Shown: positions 14,201 to 26,200 of the stretch, piece by piece | Numbering within the stretch: the first letter of the stretch is position 1 | How the letters are laid out: each line of letters opens with the position of its first letter | Assembly: GCF_028640845.1 (NCBI RefSeq) | Contig: NC_080543.1 | Coordinates: 1,868,667 to 1,932,666, forward strand | Reading direction: 5' to 3' | DNA: 64,000 nt | DNA from: Ahaetulla prasina | Taxonomy: Eukaryota; Chordata; Lepidosauria; Squamata; Colubridae | Program-made: the position numbers and the translations under genes | Notes under the pieces: generated by a model | What the model was told of the DNA's origin: nothing | Database searches by the model: none | Seen by the model: only the letters and a program-made list of their open reading frames with translations

Positions 14201-17192
14201 TGTAATGCCCGGTCCGTGGCTAATAAGGCTCCCCTGATCTGCGATCTTATTCAGGGGGAGTCCGCGGACCTCATGGGCATTACGGAAACCTGGTTGGGCC
14301 CAGAGGGGGGGGTTCCCCTTGTTGAGATGTGCCCTCCAGGTTTCTGAGCATTTCATCAGCCGAGGGCCCAAGGTAGGGGTGGGGGGGTGGCGGTTGTCAT
14401 TAAGGAAGATCTAGAGCCGAGGGAGGCCACTGTTCCTCAGATTGCCGGCTGTGAATCCCTCTATGTGCGGTGGGGCCATAGGAATCAGTTGGGCTTGTTG
14501 ATCGCGTACCTGGCTCCTTGCTGCGTGACCACAGCCCTGCCTGAGCTGTTGGAGGTACTTGCCGCTGTGGCAGTTGAGACCCCCAGACTTATAGTCATGG
14601 GGGATTTCAACCTGCCATCAGCTGGCTTGTTATCGACGGCAGCTCGGGAGTTCCAGGCCTCCATGACGGCCTTGGACCTGATTCGAATAAATGATGGCCC
14701 TACGCACATGGGGGGAGGCACGCTGGATCTGATTTATATCTCTGGACAGTGGTTAAATGATCTGGAATTAGATGATTTAGTAACAGAACCAATGTCATGG
14801 TCCGATCATTATCTCCTTCGCCTAGACTTCCGTACCGCCACTCACCATCGCAGGGAGACGGAACCTATATGTTGGTTCCGTCCCAGGCGCCTGATGGACC
14901 CCGAGAGGTTCCTGACGGAGCTTGGGCCATTCCCTGAGGATCTGGCCCACGGCACGACTGAGGAACTAGTCATGGCCTGGGAACAGGCCACGGCTGGGGC
15001 CTTGGACCGTGTCGCACCTTTGCGGCCTCTGACCCGGCGCAGATCTCGTCCGGCCCCTTGGTTCTCCGAGGGGCTCAGGGAGATGAAACGCCGGAGAAGA
15101 CGCCTAGAGAGCACCTGGAGGTCCAGTCGGTCTGAAGCTGATCGGACACTAATTAGGTCCTATTCTAGGACCTACCTAGTGGCAATGAGGGAGGCGAGGC
15201 GTTCCTACGCTTCCACCCTCATTGCGTCGGCAGATAACCGCCCGGCCGCCCTGTTTCGGGTGACCCGCTCCCTCCTTCACCAGGAGGTGCGGGATGACCC
15301 TTTGCAGGGACGAGCCGAGGAGTTTAGTGGTTATCTATACGATAAAATCGCTCAGCTCCGGGACGGTCTGGACCGAAATTGGGATGATCCAAGCGAGGGA
15401 GAGGAGGCACGTCTTGTCGAGTCTGTTTGGGATGAGTTTGACCCTGTGGCTCCCGAGGACGTGGACAGGCTGTTGGGGAGGCTTCACGCCACAACATGTT
15501 TACTGGACCCGTGCCCTTCCTGGATGGTGCTGGCCACTCAGGAGGTGACACGAGGCTGGCTCCAGAGGATTATCAATGCTTCTCTGTTGGAAGGGGTTTT
15601 CCCTGCCACCTTGAAAGAGGCGGTGGTGAGACCCCTCCTCAAGAAGCCCTCCCTGGACCCAGCTATTTTGGGTAATTATCGTCCAGTCTCCAACCTTCGC
15701 TTTGTTGCGAAGGTTGTAGAGAGTGCTGTGGTGCGACAGCTACCCCAATACCTGGATGAAGATGTCTATCTAGACCCGTTCCAGTCCGGCTTCTGACCCG
15801 GATACAGCACGGAGACAGCTTTGGTCGCATTGGTGGATGATCTCTGGAGGGACAGGGACAGGGGTTACTCCTCTGCCCTGGTCCTATTAGACCTCTCAGC
15901 GGTTTTTGAGACCATCGACCATGGTATCTTGCTGCGCCGATTGGGGGGATTGGGAGGCACCATGTATCGGTGGTTCTCCTCCTATCTCTCTGACCGGTCG
16001 CAGACGGTGTTGACAGGGGGGCAGAGGTCGACCGCGAGGTGCCTCACTTGTGGGGTACCGCAGGGGTCGATTCTCTCACCCCTGCTGTTCAACATCTACA
16101 TGAAGCCGTTGGGTCAGATCATCAGTGGCTTCGGGGTGAGATACCAGCAGTACGCTGATGACACTCAGCTGTACTTTTCCACCCCGGACCACCCCAATGA
16201 AGTTGTTGAAGTGCTGTCCCGGTGTTTGGAAGCCATACGGGTCTGAATGGGGAGAAACAGGCTCAAGCTCAATCCCTCCAAGACAGAGTGGCTGTGGATG
16301 CCGGCATCCCGATTCAGTCAGCTGCAGCCGCGGCTGACTGTTGGAGGCGAGTTACTGGCCCCAAAGGATACGGTGCGCAACTTAGGTGTCCTCCTGGATG
16401 ATCGGCTGTCGTTTGAAGATCATTTGACGGCTGTCTCCAGGGGGGCCTTCCACCAGGTTCGCCTGGTTCGGCAGTTGCGCCCCTTTCTTGATCGGGATGC
16501 CTTGTGCACAGTCACTCATGCGCTCGTTACCTCTTGCTTGGATTATTGTAATGCTCTCTACATGGGGCTCCCCTTGAAGTGCACTCGGAGGCTTCAGCTA
16601 GTCCAGAATGCAGCTGCGCGGGTGATAGAGGGAGCTACGCGTAGCTCCCATGTAACACCGCTCCTGCTCAGACTGCACTGGCTACCTGTGGCCTTTCGAG
16701 TGCACTTTAAGGTGTTGGTTATGACCTTTAAAGCGCTCCATGGCTTAGGGCCCGGGTACTTACGGGACCGCCTGCTGTTACCACATGCCTCCCACCGACC
16801 CGTACGCTCTCACAGAGAGGGACTTCTCAGGGTGCCGTCCGCCAAACAATGTCGGCTGGCGGCCCCCAGGAGAAGGGCCTTCTCTGTGGGGGCTCCCACA
16901 CTCTGGAACGAGCTTCCCCCGGGTTTACGCCAAATACCTGAGCTTCGGACATTCCGTCGCGAACTGAAGACACATCTTTTCATTCGCGCGGGCTGGCTTG
17001 AACTGAATTTTATTAATTTTAAATTTTTATTAACTAATTTTAAATGGGGTTTTTAGTCTAGTATATTTTAACCTATCAGGCTAATTTAAATAAGTTTTTT
17101 AATCTGCATTTTAAATTGTATATTGTATTATCTGTTTTATTTTTGCCTGTACACCGCCCTGAGTCCTTCGGGAGAAGGGCGGTATAAAAATC

Positions 17193-17223
<31 letters not shown>

Positions 17224-20200
17224 AAATAATTTACCACAGGTCAACTGCAATCAAAGTGTCAGCAACGATCAAGAGAACTGGGAGGCACCCGAGCTAAATT
17301 TCAAGTGCTGTTGCAAAGGGCCTGAGTACTTTTGTGATATTTCAGTCTTTTCTTTTTAATAAATGTACAGACACTTCTAAAATTCTGTTTTCACTTTGTC
17401 ATTATGAGGTAGATTGAGTGTAGATTAATGAAAAAAGATAATGAATTTCAACAACTGTAGAATCAGGCTGCTGCATAACAAAATCAACAAAAGTGAAGGG
17501 GATCCGAATACTTTTCTGAATGCACTGTAAATCCCATTCCTGGACTCAGCATGGATTTGAGGCAAAAACCACAGTGCCCCAATTCTTTTCCGATGTCTGT
17601 TCCTAGACAACTGATTTATCAGTTCAGAACTGCATCTGTAGCGAGGCTCCTGAGGAAAAGGAGCAAAGACCATCAGGACAACTCCTAATGTCAACTACTC
17701 TTAGGGCTCTAAGAAGAAAGGGTTTGTATTCCTCCAGCAGTTGTGAACAGCAAAACAAGAGCAGGATTGAGCTTGGCCTGGGAACACCTAACTTCTGCAA
17801 ATAAATTTAATTTTCTGAAACTGGAAGAACTGTATCCAAGGATACTTGCTGATGCTCTGGCAACTGCACCCACCATCTTCCTTGGAACACAACTGAGCTA
17901 ATGAACCAGATAATATTTCAGGAGGAAAGTACCAGCATCAATACCAAAAGAACAGCCTCTCCTGCCGCTGACCTTGGCCAAGGTTGCTTTGCCTCCATGG
18001 GGAGAAGAGCCAAAGGGAACCCCAAGTCCAATTGCCTCAAAGTTTCAACTCACTGTGTCAATACAATACTCCGCTAGAGCCCTTGTCGCCAGGTCTATCA
18101 TGGTAACGCCTGGCACCGAAGGAGGGCTGAGCCAGACCCCACCCACGAGCAACAGTTTCCCACAGTGCACATGAGCCGTGTGTGAATACCTGGGCAGAAG
18201 ACACAAAAGAGAGGGAGTGTTAGTCCTCTAATGCTGGGCCGGTTCCAGCTTCTCCAGGCAATGAACATTGACAATGGATGCCTAGCAAGAGAGAAGGAAT
18301 TCTTCCAATCCACACAGCAATGGGCACCTCCAGCATGGGCGCCCATCACCACCACCCCAAAAAAATTCTGAGAACTTGAGTCATCACTGCCAGGAGCTGC
18401 CACCTCCTTCTGGGCGTCAGAGAGGCGATGCAGCTCTCAAACCTCTGGCTACATCTGTCCTCGGGGCTATCCAAAGTCTGGAGGGAAGAAGCCATTTGTC
18501 CCTCTTCCCAGAAAACAATGCCAGGTGCTCTTCTTCCTCTCTCGGAAACAGCTGGAAGGCAGCTCTGTAGTTCTGCCCAGAACACATTGGCTCCTTTCCT
18601 CTCTTCCTGAAGAAGCAGCTTCCTCCAAAGAAATTCTTCTGAACCAGGATGGAGCAAATTGCGAGTAAACAGGGGCAAAGCTAACATGCGGTTCCCACTG
18701 GATCTTGCTCCCGCTTTCGATTGAAAGGGGCTGGATCAGAGCAGGGGACGGTGGGGTCAGAGCATGCTCCTCCTTTCCTTCTGTGTAGGTGAAAATGTGC
18801 TGAAGAGGAGGCCCTTCATCAGAGCATTCAGACTCTTGGATTTTCTGTGAGCTCAGTGGTACTTGGATAAGGCCTGGTAAAGGAGGACACCCAGAGTTTG
18901 TCCAAACCTGGCACAGCATCCAAATTTGAGCAGCTGAATGGAAGAAGCTGTCATAAAAAGTTCTGTTTGTTTGCAAATGTGATTAAGGCAACCAGCCAGA
19001 ACAAAAACAGTTCAAATAATATTCTGTTCCAGATCAACGTGCCACACTCAAAGTAGAAAGAATGGTTGGGAAGGTGAAGGAAGGGAGGCCCAGCATCTAA
19101 AATCAAACTATTAATTCTGATGAAAATACTGTGGAAAGACAATGTTTGTGAAAACAGAAGAAAACAAATTGCCCCACGTCTGCTTCCAAATAGGGAGTAC
19201 AATTGTAATAATGTCCAAATTTGGGCATCAGAGTTCAGCATGTTGTCATTCTAACGAGTCCTCTAAGAGAGAAGAGGAAATGAAATTACTTTATCCAGCC
19301 CTCTCCAAACATGTGCCTGGACTCCTGGCGCTTTCTCATCAGCTTTCTTCTCAGGTGCAAAGCTGACTGGCCTCCAGCTCTTCATGAACCGAAAGGCAAA
19401 TCAAGTCGGAACAAGAAGCCAGAAGATGTGATCTAGGTGTGCCACACAGCCCATCTTTTACTTGTGCTGAAAGGCTGAGTTTTTGTCATTTTTCCTGGCT
19501 GGTGTAACATTTATGCTTTTTCCACAAGTTTTATCTTTTTAAATACCGTTACATCCCCCTGAAATGTGCAGAGTGAGTATACTAAAATGGGTTGTAGTGG
19601 ATAAAGATATGCTTGGGAGATCCATTGCTGTTTGCCTCAGTGCAGGCTTTCCTATTCTGGCTCTGTACTGTACATGGAATCTTTGAGTTACCATCATTCA
19701 TTTAGTGACCATTTGAAGTCAAAATGGCACTGAAAAAATGACTTCTGAGCAGTCCTCACACTTACAGACTTCAGAATAACTGAGTTAAAAGGGACTTTGG
19801 GATGCTTTGTCTAGTATGATCTGTTTTGGACAAAATCCCATGTCAGCTTCTGGTAATAGCTTTGTAAATCCACTGCTTATTTTTTCCAGGATCTTGATGT
19901 CAGGTTGATTGGTCTGTAGTTTCCTGGATCCACTTTTTTCTCCTTTTTAAAGAATGGAACCGCATCAACTCTTTTACAGTTTTCTAGTACTTCCCTGATG
20001 CTCCAGGATTATCTGAAAGCTATAGTTCAATGGTTCCAAGATCACATCTGTCAGCTCCTTCAGGACTGTGGGATACAATCCTTCTGGTGATTGGAACTCA
20101 TATAGAGGTATGTGTTTTTTATCATTTCCTTGCCTGTTTTGGCTTGTATTCCTATTCTGTCTTTTAACAGAATAACAAGAGTTGGAAGGGACCTTGGAGG

Positions 20201-23200
20201 TCTTCCAGTCCAATGCCATGCTCAAGCAGGAGACCCTATAGAATTTCAGACAAACAGCTGTTCAATTGCTTCTTAAAAACCTCCAGTGATGGAGCACCCA
20301 CAACTCCTGAAGATAAGCTGTTCCACTGATGAATTGTTCTGTCTGGAAATTTCTTTTTATTTCTAGGCCGGTTCTCTCCTTGATTAGTTTTCAGCCATGG
20401 CTTCTTGTTCTGCCTTCAGGTGCTTTGGAGCAGGGGTCTCCAACCTTGGTCCCTTTAAGACTTGTGGACTTCAACCCCCAGAGGGACCCCAGTTTTGGAG
20501 AACAGGTTGACACCCCCACTTCTTTGTGGCAACCCCTCAAATATTTCATCATATATTATTATCAAATATGTTATCATGTCACCCCAGTCCTTCTTTTCAT
20601 CAAAGCAGATATCCCCAATTCCAGCAATCATTCCTCGTATGTTTTAGCCTCGGTCCCCTAAGTATCTATGTTGATTTTCTCTGCACTCTTTTTTACATTG
20701 GGGTGATCGAAGCTGGATGTAGTATTCCAAGCAACAAAGATGATTAGGGGACTGGAGGCTAAAACATATGAAGAACGGTTGCAGGAACTCGGTATGTCTA
20801 GTTTAATGAAAAGAAGGACTAGGGGAGACATGATAGCAGTGTTCCAATATCTCAGTGGTTGCCACAAAGAAGAGGGAGTCCAACTATTCTCCAAAGCACC
20901 TGAGGGTGGAACAAGAAGCAATGGGTGGAAACTAATCAAGGAGAGAAGCAACTTAGAACTAAGGAGAAATTTCCTGACAGTTAGAACAATTAATAAGTGG
21001 AACAACTTGCCTGCAGAAGTTGTGAATGCTCCAACACTGGAAATTTTTAAGAAAATGTTGGATAACCATTTGTCTGAAATAGTGTAGGGTCTCCTGCCTG
21101 GGCAGGGGGTTGGACTAGAAGGCCTCCAAGGTCTCTTCCAACTCTATTATTATTAAGTGTGGTCTTACCAAGGCATTATAAAGCGATACTAACATTTCAT
21201 GTGATGTTAATTCTATCCCTCTATTAAAGCAGTTTAGGACTGTGTTGGCTTTTTGGGCAGGAGCCACAAGTGACTGTCCACTAGGACTCCTAGATACATC
21301 TCACAGTTACTGCTGTTGAGCCAGGTACCATTTATTCTGTATCTCTGGATTTTGTTTTTCTTGCCTAAGTGTAAAGCCTTAATTTTCTCACTACTGAATT
21401 CCATATATTCCAATTCCACACTCCATATTCCATAATGTCTAGAAGCCATAGCACTTCCACAAATACAACCAAAAATATGCATCAGATATGTAGATGACCT
21501 TCACCATAATAAAAAGGACCAATTAGAGAACACCCACAGAACCATCAATACATTTTTAAAGGAATCCAGTTTACTACAAAAGAAGAAAACAACAACTCAC
21601 TACCCTTCCTAGACATCCTGATCAGCAGAGAACACAATGGCAAACTAGAAATGCAAGTCTACAGAAAACCCACCTGTACTAATTAGGTGCTCCACTACAA
21701 ACTAAAGCCCTTTAAAACATCCCAAGAAAATCAAAAGACCCAGCAAAACCAGAAGAAAAAACTGGAGTCATCTACAGCATACAATTTAAGAACTGCAACA
21801 ACCACTATGTAGGAGAAACAGGCAGAAGCTGGCAGAACCATCCATGAATACCAATTGGCAGTCAGAAGACATGACGAAAATTCTTTAATTTCACAACATA
21901 TAGACAGATTTAACCATAGTTTCAATTGTCAAAATGTGTTAATCCTAGTCCAAGCCAAATCCAAAAATGCCAGGGAATTTCTAGACGCCTGGCACTCTGA
22001 CAAATCAGCCATCAATACAGACATAGACATTAACAACATCCATAGATAAGAGACAATCAACCAGCCCAAAAGAGAAAAAGACTCAAGCACCTCTCCACCA
22101 GTAATCAGTGCTCAGATCAGCACAGATTAACTCCAAGGTCAACTTCAGACCAATAATCTAGTAAGCAATATCCCAAATCAAGAAACTGCTGTCAGTAAAC
22201 AGCCTAACCAAAGAATCCTTAAGACCGCCCCCACCCACATAGGCAAGACACCAAAATATAAACTGACAGCAAACAGCACTCCTTACTAGCAGTGATGATG
22301 TTACCTAGCTGGGGTAATGAAATGTCTGCAAGAAAACAACCAAGCTTAGAGAGCACAAAGGACACACACACCCCGCTGCCCAAATTCCATATTATTGGAT
22401 AGGGCAGGGTTCGTCAAGATCCTTCTGGAGTGCAGTTTTTGATAGATTGGACTATTTTTCTTTTTGTGTAAAGACAGATGCTTAATTCTGCTTTCTCCCT
22501 GCTGCCTGTCACCTCCCCATCTTCCCTCGTTTAATAGACCAATCCATTTCCTTGACTTTTTTCTTGTTTTTTTACGCGTTGAAAGTTTTTAAAAATTAAT
22601 TTTGACATTTGTTGCAAGCCTTAGTTCATTCTGAGCCTCAGCTTTCCGACTTCATCTTTGCAGTTTTGGGTTATGTATCTTTGTTTACGTGTCTTAGTTA
22701 TGTATTCCTCTTTCCACTTTTTATTCTTGTTCCGTTTGTCTTTCAGTTTACCAGTTCTTTAGGCAGCCATGCTGGTTTCTTCTGGGATCTCTTATTTTTG
22801 TTTTTCAGCTGTGTTGTGCTAAACTGAGAATCTTCATTTTGAGAAGCATAAAGCCTCTCATTTGTCCTCCAGACCTTTTCTTTGGAAAAACATGTGGTCT
22901 CTAAGCAGAAATGCTGACAAGGCTGACAGACCGGCCAGTCGGCTCTGCTCGCCGCAGTTGGAAGAGATCTTAGAGGTCTTCAATGAAGCTCTGCACTGGG
23001 CAGGAATCCTCCTACCATCCCAGATAGCCAAGAAAGCGCAAGTGGAAGAGCAGCGGCAGCAAGATCACGCCAGGCGAACACAGCCTCTTCTCGGGTATTG
23101 TTTGCTTTCCTGCTAAACAATGCAAATGCTTATTTTTATGTTAATTCCAGAGGAGAATGCCATTTGGAGTCTTCCTACAAAGCAATTGTAGCTCTTTGAC

Positions 23201-26200
23201 AGAAAGTTCAAGAAAGCGTCAGCTTCGGATGCCCTGGACTGAAAAAGCGAGTCTGAGAAGCCATTGGACACAAACTCCCTGAGTTTGGAGGCTGGTTGCT
23301 GGCCAGAGAAGCTAAAAGCCCAGCAACAGTCACATGCGAACTGTACTGAGCGTATGGGGTGAAGCATGGCTTACTTACCTGGGTGTGAGTGGGGGGCAGG
23401 TCTCAAGAGAATGCCACCGGAAGCCTCTCCCAGCTGGCTTCAGAAACAGGAGGCTGCCCAGCAGTTCCTCAGAGGCTGCCAGGCCGCCGGCGATGAGCAC
23501 GCCCCCTGCCCAGCTGCAGGCACTGTGTGAGTGACGGCCGGCTGGGACGGGGCCTTCCACTGGAATCTGACAAGGGGGAGCAGAGGGGAGGCATTACTGC
23601 ACTGTAAGCTGCCCAGAGTGGCTGCATTAGTGAGATATGGGTCACAGAAGGCCAATCCAAACCAACGAGCAAGGCAGGAGCCGGCAGCCTTTCTTGCCCA
23701 GTTGAAGCAAAGGGCACCTCTGGCACTTCCCTGGAAGGAAGCACCTGCCCGAGAGAGCTGGCAAAACCAGAACTTCTCCCATAAGTGAGTTTTCACTGCC
23801 TTTTGCACAGATGCGTGACACATTTTTTCCCCTAGTAAGCAATGTTACGAAAAATGCCCCCCCTCCCTCCAAGCAGCCTTCTGTGCCAACACAGGGCATG
23901 GATTTCTTAGTTGATGGTCGCACACAATAGTGGGTTAGCTTTCACACGGAACACACTTGCGTATCTTGTGGTGAAATCAGGATTTGGCTAATGTGCGCCA
24001 AATTGAAAAAGATTGTGTGTACAGAGGGGATGACAACAATATTGTTGCCAACTGCTTCCTCTTCTGACCAAAAAGCACAATGTGAAACATGTAATGAAGC
24101 CCTCACTAAATCCTCACCCTTCCAAAGAGCTGGAGGGCTCAGCTAGCCCAGGAGACGCTGCAAGAGCCATCAATCTGGAGTGAAAGCAAAAGCAAAAGCG
24201 CCCGGCCAATGAAAATCACTGGCTTACTATGTTCGTTAAAAAGAAGACAGTTTCCTTCTCCCAAGAATCCAAGTCAACCCTGGGGCACTGATTTAGAAAA
24301 CCAGAAGACTGGAGAAGGGCTGTAAGTCCAGTCTTTGAAGATGCCCAAAAGCAGACCCAGGAGGCAATGGAACAACCAACCTAAGACGCCTGCAAAAGAT
24401 AATCAAGCAGGGTTCACAAGTCCTTTGAAAGGAACAAGATGATTGCTACCAGCCTGCAGTTTGTTAAAAAACAGGTCATGGTAGGCAAACCTTACGGCTG
24501 CTTTGGACATGACTAGATCAGCTGGCCAAGACGCCATCAGTAAAGCATATGGCCATTTGACCTTTTTCTTCACCAAATGGATGGCTGTGTGATGGATGGC
24601 TTGACAGAAGTCATTCACAATCTCTGGTCCTTAGCCAAGAGAGGTGTGTAGTAGGGCATATCAAGTGTTCTGTTCACTTATTTGGAAAATTTATATGGCC
24701 ACCCGCTAACAAACAGTAAAAACCCAGCATAAGAGAATAAAAAACAAAACAAAACAGTACCTTCCCATCCACCCCTTGATGACAACACACAATCAAATGA
24801 GCCACTCAATGGGCTCCATCCCGCTTTGGGTTCCCCAGGCTCATTGGCAGAACCAAGTCTTCCGGGCCTTGTGGAAGGGTGTCAGAGTTGAGGCCAGTCT
24901 AATCTCTGCAGGGGTGATATTCCAAAGAGAGGGATCCACCAGGGAGAAAGCCCTTCTTCAGGGGTCCTGCCAGATGGACCTCCTTAGGGGACAGGACGTG
25001 CAACATTCCTCGCCTTCCCGCTCTGGTGGGTCGAGTGGATTGACTGGCAAGAGACGGTCCCTCAGATAACCCAGTCCCAAGCCATCAAGGGCTTTAAAGG
25101 TGACAACCAACGCCTTGAATTGCATCTGAAAGCAAATTGGCAGTCCATGCAGCTCCTGCAGGAGAGGTCACACATGTGTACACCTCAGTCTGCATAAAAC
25201 TGCTGCATTTTGCACCAACTGGAACTTCCGGATGCTTTTCAAGGGCAGCCTCCTGTAGAGTGCATTGCAATATCAAGACAGGAGGTAACTAGGGCAACAA
25301 GTGATTGTAACCAGGGATTGTTGGTCCAGGAAAGCACAGAACTGGCACATAACCAGCAGTTGCGCAAAGGCCCTCCTGGCCACAACTGCCACCTGCTTGT
25401 GAATCCACCCACAGATTACACACTGAGTCTGTTGCGGCAGTGCCACCCCATCCAAGACCAAAGATGTCAATTCTCCATGGATCACAGAACTCCCAAACCT
25501 AGAGCTATTCTCTCTTGCCAGGGTTCAATCTCAGCCTGTTGCTCCCCATCCAGCACTTAACAGCCTCCAAGTACTGCGAGAGGGAGGTCACAGCATCGCT
25601 TACCTCACCATGGGCCAAGATACACAGCTGGGTGACATCTGCCTATTGATGGTATCTTAGTCCATGGTGACGGATGATCTCACCCAGCGGCTTCATGTAG
25701 ATGTTAAACCAAAGTGGAGAGAATACCAAGCCCTGCAAGTTGCCACAAAGCAGTGGGTGAGGGCTGGACCTCTCGCTTGCTATCCACACTGACTGAGAGT
25801 GGCCACAGAGGAAAGGACTGAACTAGGACAGTACAAATCCCCCACTCCCAAAGCCGCACCTGAAGGATACCAAGGTCAATTATATTGAAGGCTGCCAAGA
25901 GGTCAAGAAGGGATGTACTACTCTCATCCGATCCCGCCAGAGATCATCAAAAAGTGCGGCCAATGCCATTTCCATCCCATATCTTGGCCTGAATCCTGAC
26001 TCAGAAACCTCTGGATCTGCCACACAACCACCATCTCAATGACCTCCCACCCACCCACCAAAAGGGAAGATCAGAGACTGGCCAGAAATTATCCCATAGG
26101 GTGGAATCGAGTGATGGCTTCCTAAGAAGAGGGTGGACCAGAGCCTCCTTAAATTGCTGGGGACCTCCCCCTCCTATGAGGAAGCATTAATCAGCACCAC

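Larger units (their letters stand above)
11881..17530 (-). mobile_element. Tc1/mariner DNA transposon, split by an L2 insertion
   Basis: Left terminal repeat at about 11881-11970 (GCACTCAGAAAGTATTCAGA) and right inverted terminal repeat at about 17440-17530 (ends CTTTTCTGAATGCACTGTA). The transposase, decayed, reads on the minus strand: [19 protein letters not shown] at 12150-12090 and [16 protein letters not shown] near 12880. An AATAG-tailed fragment (12411-12705) and a full L2 (13190-17222) interrupt it. Lies in LCMT2 intron 12. Confidence 0.88.

Noticed and set aside
22862..23116. Plus-strand frame of 84 codons in LCMT2 intron 11
   Set aside because: No recognised domain and no splice or promoter context. 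Not supported as a gene.
24280..24650. Possible RT-derived text ([16 protein letters not shown]) in LCMT2 intron 10
   Set aside because: Too degraded to assign beyond a vague CR1 resemblance.
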